Of a stretch of DNA of 64,000 nucleotides, positions 35,402 through 44,316 are shown in pieces. The translations under genes and the position numbers were made by a program. Location: positions 124,001 through 188,000 of the forward strand of contig JBEVXD010000001.1 of NCBI GenBank assembly GCA_040506275.1, written 5' to 3'. The DNA is from Thiodiazotropha sp040506275. Lineage in GTDB: Bacteria > Pseudomonadota > Gammaproteobacteria > Chromatiales > Chromatiaceae. How positions within the stretch are numbered: the first letter of the stretch is position 1; every line of letters starts with the position of its first letter. The notes below the pieces were generated by a model. That model was not told where the DNA came from and did not search any database. It saw only the letters and a program-made list of their open reading frames with translations.

Positions 35402-36255
35402 GCGACGAAGTCTTAACCATTCCCGATATTGAAACCCTGCGCGATTCTGTTCGTTTATGGCGAAACAGTGGGGAGGAGATCGGTTTTGTACCGACCATGG
35501 GTAATCTACATGAAGGTCACCTGGCGCTGGTGAAGGAAGCGAAAAGGTGGTCGCAACGGATCGTGGTCAGTATTTTTGTCAACCCCATGCAATTTGGTGC
35601 TGGTGAAGATTTCGAAGATTATCCCCGAACACTGGCAGCTGACCGGCAGAGATTAACAGAGGCTGGTGTCGACCTTCTGTTTGCTCCAGCAGCAAAAACG
35701 ATCTACCCGAATGGAAAAGAAGAGCAAACCCGCGTAGAAGTACCTGGTATCTCAGACATACTTTGTGGGGCGAGCCGTCCAGGCCATTTTGTTGGCGTGG
35801 CGACGGTCGTATGTAAACTATTCAATATGGTGCAGCCAGATGTTGCTCTATTTGGGGAAAAAGATTTCCAGCAGTTGATGGTTATTCGCCAGATGGTGGC
35901 TGATCTCGCTCTACCTATAAAGATTATAGGGTTGAAAACAGTCAGAGAAGCTGATGGATTGGCCAAAAGTTCGCGTAATGGCTACCTGACGACTCAACAG
36001 CGGGCATTGGCGCCAAAGTTATACCAGGCATTGCAACAGACAGCTCAAGCACTCTCAAGCGGTGAGCGTGATTTTATACGACTTGAATCGGAGGCACAGG
36101 AAATGCTGCTCTCAGCAGGATTTAGCCCCGATTATTATGCGATTCGCAGTGCTGAACGATTGCTCCAACCTGGTCAACGTGATGAGCGTTTGGTTGTACT
36201 TGCTGCAGCATATCTGGGTAATACGAGGTTGATAGATAATCTCATCTTTGAGTAA
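35398..36255 (+). CDS. panC: Pantothenate synthetase
   Basis: PanC joins pantoate and beta-alanine with ATP. The 285-residue protein shows the nucleotide-binding FVPTMGNLHEGHLALV, VSIFVNPMQFGAGEDF, CGASRPGHFVGVATVVCKLF, and ALFGEKDFQQLMVIRQMV, with the KSKST-like KSSRNGYL motif. It overlaps panB by four bases. The third gene of this pathway, panD, lies 330 bases downstream behind a terminator. Confidence 0.98.
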   Translation: MSDEVLTIPDIETLRDSVRLWRNSGEEIGFVPTMGNLHEGHLALVKEAKRWSQRIVVSIFVNPMQFGAGEDFEDYPRTLAADRQRLTEAGVDLLFAPAAKTIYPNGKEEQTRVEVPGISDILCGASRPGHFVGVATVVCKLFNMVQPDVALFGEKDFQQLMVIRQMVADLALPIKIIGLKTVREADGLAKSSRNGYLTTQQRALAPKLYQALQQTAQALSSGERDFIRLESEAQEMLLSAGFSPDYYAIRSAERLLQPGQRDERLVVLAAAYLGNTRLIDNLIFE

Positions 36256-36436
36256 ATACAGATTTGTGTTAAATCACAAAAACAACTATTAACTTAATGA
36301 TATTTATCATAAAATCAGGCCGTTTGGTTAACTTGTTTAAGCTCGAATCCCAGGGATTAGCTTGAAAAACGGCTAACTGCACCAATATTGAGAAATGGTA
36401 GAAATAGGTCTAGAAAAGGGTAGATATTTCTCTTAC

Positions 36437-36471
36437 AATCAAAAAATGCTGCATAGCAGCATTTTTTGATT
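36437..36471. terminator. Perfect palindromic bidirectional terminator
   Basis: A perfect 16-base-pair stem (36437-36452 with 36456-36471) encloses ATA. The stem base is A6 on one side and T6 on the other, so it works as a rho-independent terminator on both strands. It ends the pan operon. The rest of 36256-36585 is AT-rich and shows nothing more. Confidence 0.9.
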
Positions 36472-36585
36472 GATAGCTGAGACAATTTAACGGATAATTA
36501 ACTGCTAATTTCAGTCTAAACTAGGGAACTATGTTTGGTTTAGATAGGCAAAATAGTAACTTTCATCAAATAAGGTCATGAATCC

Positions 36586-36966
36586 ATGCAGCTGACAGTA
36601 CTCAAGTGCAAGCTACACAGGGCATGTGTCACACACTCAGAAGTAGATTATGAAGGCTCCTGTGCCATTGATGCCGAGCTTATGAAGCTGGCCGGTATCC
36701 ATGAATACGAGCAGATTCAAATCTATAACGTGACCAATGGTGAGCGATTTACCACATATGCGATTCTGGCCGAGTCGGGCTCCCGTGTGATTTCGGTTAA
36801 CGGCGCAGCAGCCCATAAGGCTGAACCGGGCGATCGTGTTATTATTTGTGCCTATGCTGGTATGGATGAAGAGCAGATGCAGGGATTCAAGCCAGACCTT
36901 GTTTATCTGGATGAGGAAAACAAAGTGATTCGCACCGGTGACACTATTCCTATACAGGCTGCGTAA
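36586..36966 (+). CDS. panD: Aspartate 1-decarboxylase
   Basis: PanD makes beta-alanine from aspartate for pantothenate. It is a pyruvoyl enzyme cut by itself between Gly24 and Ser25, visible in DYEGSCAIDAELM. Lys9 and His11 in KCKLHRACVTHS and Tyr58-like YAILAESG are in place. At 126 residues it has normal length. An ATG eight bases upstream in another frame gives only a five-codon frame, so 36586 is the start. It completes the set with panB and panC although separately transcribed. Confidence 0.97.
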   Translation: MQLTVLKCKLHRACVTHSEVDYEGSCAIDAELMKLAGIHEYEQIQIYNVTNGERFTTYAILAESGSRVISVNGAAAHKAEPGDRVIICAYAGMDEEQMQGFKPDLVYLDEENKVIRTGDTIPIQAA

Positions 36967-37017
36967 CAGCACTGCACCCAAGCCTACAACTCCTTTTGCC
37001 CATAATCGACAGGGAAT

Positions 37018-38472
37018 TTAGAGCCCTGGGTCGTCTATAGCTGTACGGTAGAGTTCAAGATAGTGCTGTGCGCTGGCTTCCCAACTCAAGTCCTGTTCCA
37101 TTCCGTTCATAGCCAATATATCCCAGTCACTGCCCGAGCGGCGATAAAAATCGATTGCATGCTCAAAGGCTCCCCATAGGCTGCTACCCTCTGCGTTATC
37201 AAACACAAAACCTGTGGCAGTGCCATTTGCCAGAGTAGTCGGCGTTACATTGGTTACGCTATCGGCCAGCCCTCCAGTGCGTCGCACAATGGGTACTGTG
37301 CCATATCTCAGACTGTACATCTGATTTAATCCGCAAGGCTCGAAGCGGGATGGCATCAAAAAACAGTCACATCCTGCTTCAATGCGATGAGACAGGCCCT
37401 CATCGTAACCAATGGTGACTCCCACACGGCTGTGATAGCGATTACTGATTTTCTCAAGCGCGTTTTGTAATCCTTTATCTCCAGAACCCAGCATGACCAA
37501 CTGAGCACCTGAATCCATTATGCCGGGTAATATCTCCAGGATCAGGTCGACGCCTTTCTGGTCCACCAACCGTCCGATATATCCGAAAAGTGGGATATGT
37601 TCGTCTTCTGGCAGGCCAAACTCCTTTTGCAGAGCCAGTTTATTTCTATTTTTTCTTGGATAACTGTCGATTGAATAGGATGTATCAATATGGGGGTCGG
37701 CCTGCGGATCCCATTCATGGTAATCGATACCATTGAGAATACCGCTGAAATGACTCTCCCGGTGCTGCAATAAACCTTCTAGACCATAACCGAATTCAGC
37801 AGTTTTAATCTCTTTTGCATAAGTTGGACTGACTGTGTTTACTCGGTCAGAAAGTGCGATGCCCCCTTTGATGAAAGAGAGTTGATCGTGAAACTCAAGG
37901 GCGTGATGGGTCCAGAGTGTTTCGTCCAGGCCCAAACGTAGGAAGGTTGCTTGATCAAATAGACCTTGGTAAGCCAAGTTGTGGATTGTAAACAGGGTGG
38001 CTGGTCGGTTTGCATAGGGAATCAGCAGAGGTGCAATCAGACCAGTCTGCCAATCATTGGCATGAACCAAGTCAGGTTTCCAATCAAGTTCGGCGTGGTC
38101 TAGAGCCACAGCAACGGCAACACGACAAAACAGTGCGAAACGATCAGCGTTGTCAGGCCAGCTGTAACCTTCAGGGGTGAGGTAGGGGTTACCACTGCGA
38201 TTGAACCAATGGGGAGCATCAACCACATAGATTGGAACCTCATGCGGCCCACAACTGCCATAAAGCAGGCTGGCCCGGTCATCTCCCAGCTTTAAATCTG
38301 CAACCTTTCTAATACCATCCGCTTTATCAATCACCTCAGGATAGCCGGGTACGATCAGTCGGCAGTCCATGCCAATGTGGTTAAGGGCAGCAGGCAGGCT
38401 GCCGGCAACATCCGCCAGACCACCAGTCTTGATCAGAGGTGCCACTTCGCTGCTGGCATAGAGGATTTTCAT
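37018..38472 (-). CDS. glgA: Glycogen synthase (ADP-glucose)
   Basis: GlgA extends alpha-1,4-glucan chains from ADP-glucose. The 484-residue GT5 protein opens with the donor-binding motif SSEVAPLIKTGGLADVAGSL (Lys-x-Gly-Gly). The middle region has HNLAYQGLFD and a second Rossmann domain with IGRLVDQKGVDLILEILP. The C-terminal MPSRFEPCGLNQMYSLRYGT (EPCG) and RRTGGLADSV motifs are complete. It is the left, minus-strand member of a glycogen cluster with glgB, glgC and malQ. Confidence 0.98.
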   Translation of the reverse strand: MKILYASSEVAPLIKTGGLADVAGSLPAALNHIGMDCRLIVPGYPEVIDKADGIRKVADLKLGDDRASLLYGSCGPHEVPIYVVDAPHWFNRSGNPYLTPEGYSWPDNADRFALFCRVAVAVALDHAELDWKPDLVHANDWQTGLIAPLLIPYANRPATLFTIHNLAYQGLFDQATFLRLGLDETLWTHHALEFHDQLSFIKGGIALSDRVNTVSPTYAKEIKTAEFGYGLEGLLQHRESHFSGILNGIDYHEWDPQADPHIDTSYSIDSYPRKNRNKLALQKEFGLPEDEHIPLFGYIGRLVDQKGVDLILEILPGIMDSGAQLVMLGSGDKGLQNALEKISNRYHSRVGVTIGYDEGLSHRIEAGCDCFLMPSRFEPCGLNQMYSLRYGTVPIVRRTGGLADSVTNVTPTTLANGTATGFVFDNAEGSSLWGAFEHAIDFYRRSGSDWDILAMNGMEQDLSWEASAQHYLELYRTAIDDPGL

Positions 38473-38899
38473 TATTGGTCGCTATCCCGAAATTTTCCTA
38501 CTTTAAAAATACAATGTAATCACTTTTTCAATTCGCTACGCAACCATATTATTTCCCCGGCGCCTGAATATGGCCTATTTATGGTGTAGGACAATAGGTA
38601 TACATTACCGATACGGTTAACTCTGTTTACAAAGATTACATTGAGTCTCTTGAGAGGAATGATGGAGTGATAAAGCCTGACCATTTTACCCCAGATTAAA
38701 CAGTTATCAGCTTCAGCAGTATATCCTGTAGTCATTACGGGTTAGTATTCATGAATTCAACTAGCAGGGTGTGCCGGTGTTTGTGATTTTGCCGTCTCTT
38801 CCTTGAACTATGGTGAGTATATTCATACCATCCCGCAAATTCCGTGAGTATCACCGGATGACAGTATAAATAGACGATAAGATAAGACAAAGAACGATC
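38473..38899. other. Divergent control region between glgA and pgi
   Basis: This 427-base AT-rich region separates two divergent genes and so must hold both promoters. A TATAAA at 38865-38870 is placed for pgi, but its -35 is poor. I see no gene, repeat or known operator. Confidence 0.35.
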
Positions 38900-40552
38900 A
38901 TGATAGAGATACATCAAACGGAAGAGTGGCAGGCACTGCAAGCGCACTGGAAAGAGATGGAAGCGGTACAGATGCGTGACCTGTTTCAGCAGGCACCTGA
39001 GCGCTCTGAGCAAATGTCGATCAGGCAGTGTGGAATATTACTCGATTATTCCAAGAACCGGATTACTAACCAGACTATGAGTTTGTTGCAGGGTCTGGCC
39101 AATAGCGTGGATCTGGATGGTTGGCGTAGGCGTATGTTTTCTGGTGAACGGATCAACATCACTGAAGACAGAGCAGTGCTTCATGTCGCACTCAGAAATC
39201 GCAGTAACCATCCTATCTGGTTCGATGCAGAAGACGTGATGCCAAGCGTAAATGCGATACTGGAAAAGATGGAACGTTTTACCGAATCGGTGCGTTCAGG
39301 CTCATGGAAAGGATACTCGGGTCAAGCCATAACCGATGTGGTGAATATTGGCATTGGTGGTTCGAATCTTGGGCCCTTAATGGTATGTGAAGCATTAAAG
39401 TCATACCAAAGACCAGACTTACGGGTCCATTTTGTCTCGAATGTTGATGCCAGCCATATCATCGATACCCTCAAAACCTTGAATCCTGAGACGACTCTGT
39501 TTGTTGTTGCTTCCAAGACATTTACCACCCAAGAGACCCTGACCAATGCGCTAACAGCCAAGCAGTGGCTACTGGACAAGCTAGAGGACCCAGCTGCAGT
39601 TGCACGCCACTTCGTTGCTGTCTCAACTAATGCTGAGCAGGTTTCTGAATTCGGTATCGACACTGAAAACATGTTCGAGTTCTGGGATTGGGTTGGGGGG
39701 CGGTATTCCCTCTGGTCAGCAATCGGGCTACCCATTGCTCTGGCGATTGGAATGAAGCACTTCTACGAACTTTTAGAGGGTGCGCATGAGATGGATCAGC
39801 ACTTCCTGCATGCTGATCTCTCCCAAAATATGCCGGTGATCATGGCTTTGTTGGGAATCTGGTATGTCAATTTCGCTGACTTTCGCAGTCAGGCGATATT
39901 ACCCTATGACCAATTTCTGAGGTATTTGCCTGATTATCTTCAGCAGGCGGATATGGAGAGTAATGGTAAGCGCGTTACCCGTTTGGGACGGCCTGTGGAG
40001 TATGCTACAGGACCTGTCATTTGGGGGGCAGCTGGTACCGATGGGCAACACGCTTTTTACCAACTTATCCATCAGGGAACTCAGGTTATTCCCTGTGATT
40101 TCATTATTCCGGTAAACAGTCAAAATGAATCGAGTGACCACCATCAAAAGCTGTTTTCCAACTGCCTTGCCCAGACTGAAGCATTAATGAAAGGCAAGAC
40201 CCGAACCGAGGCTCGGCAGGAGCTGGAACAAGCCGGTATGGATGCTGAGAAGATTGTCGACTTGCTGCCACATAAGATATTTCCTGGAAATCGCCCCAGT
40301 AATACCCTGTTGATAGACAAAATCACACCCTCACGTTTGGGGTCATTGATCGCCCTTTATGAGCACAAGATTTTTGTTCAAGGTATGATCTGGCACGTCA
40401 ACTCATTCGACCAATGGGGTGTTGAGCTGGGGAAACAGCTGGCTGGTGTGATCCTACCCGAGTTGATGAAAGAGCAAAACGAATTGACCCATGACAGCTC
40501 AACCAATGGATTGATCAACTATTTTCACCGGCATCGACTAAAGAAGTCCTGA
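38900..40552 (+). CDS. pgi: Glucose-6-phosphate isomerase
   Basis: Pgi interconverts glucose-6-phosphate and fructose-6-phosphate. The 550-residue protein shows VVNIGIGGSNLGPLMVCEAL, VASKTFTTQETLTNA, the catalytic region WVGGRYSLWSAIGLPIALAI, HQGTQVIPCDFI, and near the end DQWGVELGKQLA with the catalytic Lys. The gene sits inside the glycogen cluster, on the strand opposite to glgA and glgB, so it may supply the cluster's sugar-phosphate pool. Confidence 0.98.
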   Translation: MIEIHQTEEWQALQAHWKEMEAVQMRDLFQQAPERSEQMSIRQCGILLDYSKNRITNQTMSLLQGLANSVDLDGWRRRMFSGERINITEDRAVLHVALRNRSNHPIWFDAEDVMPSVNAILEKMERFTESVRSGSWKGYSGQAITDVVNIGIGGSNLGPLMVCEALKSYQRPDLRVHFVSNVDASHIIDTLKTLNPETTLFVVASKTFTTQETLTNALTAKQWLLDKLEDPAAVARHFVAVSTNAEQVSEFGIDTENMFEFWDWVGGRYSLWSAIGLPIALAIGMKHFYELLEGAHEMDQHFLHADLSQNMPVIMALLGIWYVNFADFRSQAILPYDQFLRYLPDYLQQADMESNGKRVTRLGRPVEYATGPVIWGAAGTDGQHAFYQLIHQGTQVIPCDFIIPVNSQNESSDHHQKLFSNCLAQTEALMKGKTRTEARQELEQAGMDAEKIVDLLPHKIFPGNRPSNTLLIDKITPSRLGSLIALYEHKIFVQGMIWHVNSFDQWGVELGKQLAGVILPELMKEQNELTHDSSTNGLINYFHRHRLKKS

Positions 40553-40599
40553 ACATGGTCTATCAAGGCGTAGAGTTGATCGTATAGACTATACGTTTT

Positions 40600-40626
40600 G
40601 TAATCCCTTGAGACCCAAGGGATTAC
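40600..40626. terminator. Hairpin between convergent pgi and glgB
   Basis: GTAATCCCTTG and CAAGGGATTAC form a perfect 11-base-pair stem with a five-base loop in the 96-base gap between converging genes. T-tracts are weak, so termination is likely but not certain. Confidence 0.6.
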
Positions 40627-40648
40627 TGTTGCTGATGGGTGTTGCTGC

Positions 40649-42832
40649 TTATGGTATTCGTTGCAATAAGATGGCGCCCAAAGGTGGGAGTGTTAATGTG
40701 ATTGATTGATCACGCCCCATCCAGGGAGTATCTCCTGAAACCAGTAATGAACCGTTACCCGTGTTGGTCCCACCATAAAATTCTGAATCGGAATTCATTA
40801 TCTCTTTGTATTGTCCCGCTTGATTAACACCAATTCGATAATCATTCCTGGGGACTGGTGTGAAGTTGAGCACGACGAGTATTTCGTTGCCGTCCCGATC
40901 CTTACGGATATAGCTCAGGATAGATTGAGAGCTGTCATGGCAATCGATCCATTCAAATCCGGAAAACTCGAACTCAACCTGGTGCAGGGATGGGTACTCT
41001 TTATACAGCCTGTGAAGGTCAGCCAATAAGGTGGTGATGCCTCCGTGCTGAGGGAGCTCCTGCAGGTGCCAGTCGAGTGATTCACTATCATTCCATTCGC
41101 GACCCTGTGCAAACTCACTACCCATAAAAAGCAGTTTTTTGCCCGGATAGGTAAACATATAGGTATAGAGCAGCCGTAGATTGGAGAATCTTTGCCAATC
41201 ATCTCCAGGCATCTTGTCAATCATTGAACCCTTACCATGCACTACTTCGTCATGAGAAAAGGGCAGCACGAAATTCTCGGTGAATGCGTAGAGCAGACCA
41301 AAGGTCAATAAATCATGGTGGTAATGGCGATATATCGGATCCTGTGACAGGTAGGAGAGGGTGTCATGCATCCAACCCATGTTCCACTTCATACTGAAAC
41401 CCAATCCTCCAAGCCAAGTGGGTCGGGAGACCTGAGGCCAGGCTGTGGACTCTTCAGCAATCATCATGGTGCCCGGATGGAGGTCGTGGGTCACGCTATT
41501 CAGTTCACGGAGGAATTCTACTGCTTCCAGGTTCTCCCTGCCGCCATACTGGTTGGGTACCCAGTCCCCCGGCTCCCGAGAGTAGTCCAGGTAGAGCATG
41601 GAGGCCACGGCATCAACCCGCAGACCATCGATATGAAATTCCTCAAGCCAGTAAATGGCACTTGAAATCAGAAAATTACGAACTTCATTTCGACCAAAAT
41701 TGAAAATCAATGTGCCCCAGTCACGATGCTCACCTTTTCTGGGATCCTCGTGTTCATAAAGTGCAGTGCCGTCAAATTCCGCCAATGCATGTCGATCTTT
41801 TGGGAAGTGGGCAGGCACCCAGTCAAGCAAAACGCCAATCCCATTTTTATGTAGATGATCTACGAAATAGCGAAAGTCATCCGGAGTGCCAAAACGACTG
41901 GTGGGTGCGAAATAGCCGGTGGTCTGATAACCCCAGGAACCATCAAACGGATGTTCAGTAATTGGAAGTAGCTCAATGTGGGTAAAACCGATGGGTTTTA
42001 CGTGGTCGCATAGCTGGTGGGCAAGCTCCCTGTAATTCAGAAAATTACCTTGACTATCTCTACGCCAGGAGCCGAGGTGGACCTCATATACAGACATGGG
42101 CTGCTGCTGCCAATTGGTTGTGGCTCGCGTTTGAATCCACCCTTCATCCTGCCAATCATAGTGGTCATCAGTGATCACCACTGCAGCAGTCTCAGGACGT
42201 TGCTGGAAGAAATTGCCATAAGGGTCTGTGCGCAGCGAAATATGACCCTCCTGGGTACGTATTTCAAATTTGTAGAAGCAACCTGGCTGGAGTTCTGGGA
42301 TGAACAGTTCCCAAACCCCTGATCCCCCCATGGACCGCATACTATGTACACGACCATCCCACTGGTTGAAGTCTCCGACCACTGAAACCCGGGCTGCATT
42401 AGGTGCCCACACGGCAAAAAGAATCCCTTCGATATCATCTACTTTATGCTGATGTGAGCCAAAGATCCGGTAGATGTGACGATGCTTCCCCTCATTAAAG
42501 AGATGTATATCAAACTCTGGCAATTGGGTAGAGAAGCTGTAGGGGTCATGACCCTGGTGAATCTGGCCAAATTTATCGTGCCACTCAAGCAGGTAGTGTT
42601 GCTCGACCTGATCAGCTGGGAGAGATGCCATAAAGAAATCACTACCTTTGACCCTTGAAATCTGCTGCTGTCTTCCAGCCAAGCAGACTTTTTCTGCATG
42701 GGGCATGAATAGGCAAATCTGACAAACGCCATCTTTTACGTGCCTGCCTAGCACCTCAAAGGGGTCATGATGACGCGCATCGTTAATACGTTTCATGGCT
42801 TCAGTGATTCTGTTTGTCATTTGGGTAGTCAT
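40649..42832 (-). CDS. glgB: 1,4-alpha-glucan branching enzyme
   Basis: GlgB makes the alpha-1,6 branches of glycogen. The protein of about 727 residues, near the E. coli length, has N-terminal carbohydrate modules (HHDPFEVLGRH, GVWELFIPEL) and a GH13 barrel with ELLPITEHPFDGSWGYQTTG, the nucleophile region GLRVDAVASMLYLDYSRE, the acid/base MIAEESTAWP, and LPFSHDEVVHGKGS. I start at ATG 42832, because the upstream frame to 42886 carries a non-family N-terminus. The catalytic residues are all in place. Confidence 0.97.
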   Translation of the reverse strand: MTTQMTNRITEAMKRINDARHHDPFEVLGRHVKDGVCQICLFMPHAEKVCLAGRQQQISRVKGSDFFMASLPADQVEQHYLLEWHDKFGQIHQGHDPYSFSTQLPEFDIHLFNEGKHRHIYRIFGSHQHKVDDIEGILFAVWAPNAARVSVVGDFNQWDGRVHSMRSMGGSGVWELFIPELQPGCFYKFEIRTQEGHISLRTDPYGNFFQQRPETAAVVITDDHYDWQDEGWIQTRATTNWQQQPMSVYEVHLGSWRRDSQGNFLNYRELAHQLCDHVKPIGFTHIELLPITEHPFDGSWGYQTTGYFAPTSRFGTPDDFRYFVDHLHKNGIGVLLDWVPAHFPKDRHALAEFDGTALYEHEDPRKGEHRDWGTLIFNFGRNEVRNFLISSAIYWLEEFHIDGLRVDAVASMLYLDYSREPGDWVPNQYGGRENLEAVEFLRELNSVTHDLHPGTMMIAEESTAWPQVSRPTWLGGLGFSMKWNMGWMHDTLSYLSQDPIYRHYHHDLLTFGLLYAFTENFVLPFSHDEVVHGKGSMIDKMPGDDWQRFSNLRLLYTYMFTYPGKKLLFMGSEFAQGREWNDSESLDWHLQELPQHGGITTLLADLHRLYKEYPSLHQVEFEFSGFEWIDCHDSSQSILSYIRKDRDGNEILVVLNFTPVPRNDYRIGVNQAGQYKEIMNSDSEFYGGTNTGNGSLLVSGDTPWMGRDQSITLTLPPLGAILLQRIP

Positions 42833-43050
42833 CGTGAGAAAACCTACTTCTTGCAGTACGCCTTGAAGGGAACATGATGTTACCATAGTCTAAGACTTGG
42901 CTCGTTAATTACATGATCCAGGTCTAGGTCTATGCCTGTAATCTCTTATTGGGCTGATCAGGTCCAGTTCGATGAGTGCAAGCAGACGCCAGAACGAACA
43001 ATATTGGCATTAATCATAGTTTGGCCAGTCCGGCTACGGAGGAACACTCG

Positions 43051-44316
43051 ATGATAGACCAGAGCCAGCGCTTTGTCAGTCGGTTGACAAGAAATACTCT
43101 TGCGCTGATCCTTGCAGGTGGACGCGGTTCCAGGCTTAAGCACCTGACCAAATGGCGTTCCAAGCCGGCAGTTCCCTTCGGTGGTAAATTTCGTATTGTT
43201 GATTTCCCACTGTCCAATTGCATTAACTCGGGGATAAGAAGGGTTGGTGTTTTAACTCAGTACAAGGCTCACTCACTGTTACTTCATATTCAGCGAGGGT
43301 GGAATTTCCTACGCGGGGAATTCGGCGAGTTTGTAGAACTTCTCCCTGCTCAACAGCGTATTGAGAGTAGTTGGTATGAGGGTACTGCTGATGCGGTCTA
43401 TCAGAATCTGGATATTCTGCGCAGCCATAATCCCGATTATGTACTGATTCTGGCAGGTGACCACATCTACAAAATGGATTATGGCACCATGATTGCCGAA
43501 CATGTTGAGTCTGGTGCCGATATGACTGTTGGCTGTTTGACTGTCGATTTGGAGGGTGCCAAGGAGTTCGGAGTGATGACAGTTGACTCTGAGAATTGGG
43601 TCAGTGAATTCGCAGAAAAACCAGCCGATCCAAAGCCGATTCCCGGACATGATAATCTGGCGTTGGCCTCCATGGGTATTTATGTGTTCAACCGGAAGTT
43701 TCTCTTCGAACAACTTATCCGGGATGCTGATACACCCCAGTCTTCCCATGACTTTGGTAAAGACATCATACCCAAGGTTATTGAAAAATACCGGGTACTG
43801 GCTTACCCGTTTACAGACTCAAGTAGCGGCGAGCAGGCCTACTGGAGGGATGTCGGTACCATTGATGCATTCTGGACGGCGAATCTTGAATTGATCGGTG
43901 TCACACCACCTCTGAATCTCTACGATCGCAGTTGGCCAATCTGGACTTATCAGGAGCAGTTACCCCCAGCGAAGTTTGTCTTTGATGACGAGGAGCGTCG
44001 GGGTATGGCTGTTGATTCGATGGTGTCTGGAGGGTGTGTAATATCCGGGGCCAAAGTGACCAATTCACTGCTGTTTTCTAACGTGCGGGTTAACTCCTAT
44101 AGCACAGTTAATGAAACCGTTGTTCTGCCTGATGTCAATATTGGGCGTAATTGCAGAATCAACAAGGCTGTAATTGATCGGGGTTGTGATATTCCCGAAG
44201 GCACGATTATCGGAGAAGATCCAGAGTCTGATGTTGAAAGATTTTATGTTAGTGAAAAGGGTGTTGTTTTGGTGACCCCTGAAATGCTGGGTCAGGTTTT
44301 ACACCATGTCAGGTAG
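43051..44316 (+). CDS. glgC: Glucose-1-phosphate adenylyltransferase
   Basis: GlgC makes ADP-glucose, the regulated step of glycogen synthesis. The 421-residue protein shows LALILAGGRGSRLKHLTKWR, KPAVPFGGKFRIVDFPLSNC, YEGTADAVYQN, LILAGDHIYKMDYG and the left-handed beta-helix C-terminus with repeated hydrophobic hexads. I start at ATG 43051 because GGAGGAA ends seven bases before it. Its 3' end overlaps the GH57 gene by 11 bases, so the two are coupled. Confidence 0.97.
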   Translation: MIDQSQRFVSRLTRNTLALILAGGRGSRLKHLTKWRSKPAVPFGGKFRIVDFPLSNCINSGIRRVGVLTQYKAHSLLLHIQRGWNFLRGEFGEFVELLPAQQRIESSWYEGTADAVYQNLDILRSHNPDYVLILAGDHIYKMDYGTMIAEHVESGADMTVGCLTVDLEGAKEFGVMTVDSENWVSEFAEKPADPKPIPGHDNLALASMGIYVFNRKFLFEQLIRDADTPQSSHDFGKDIIPKVIEKYRVLAYPFTDSSSGEQAYWRDVGTIDAFWTANLELIGVTPPLNLYDRSWPIWTYQEQLPPAKFVFDDEERRGMAVDSMVSGGCVISGAKVTNSLLFSNVRVNSYSTVNETVVLPDVNIGRNCRINKAVIDRGCDIPEGTIIGEDPESDVERFYVSEKGVVLVTPEMLGQVLHHVR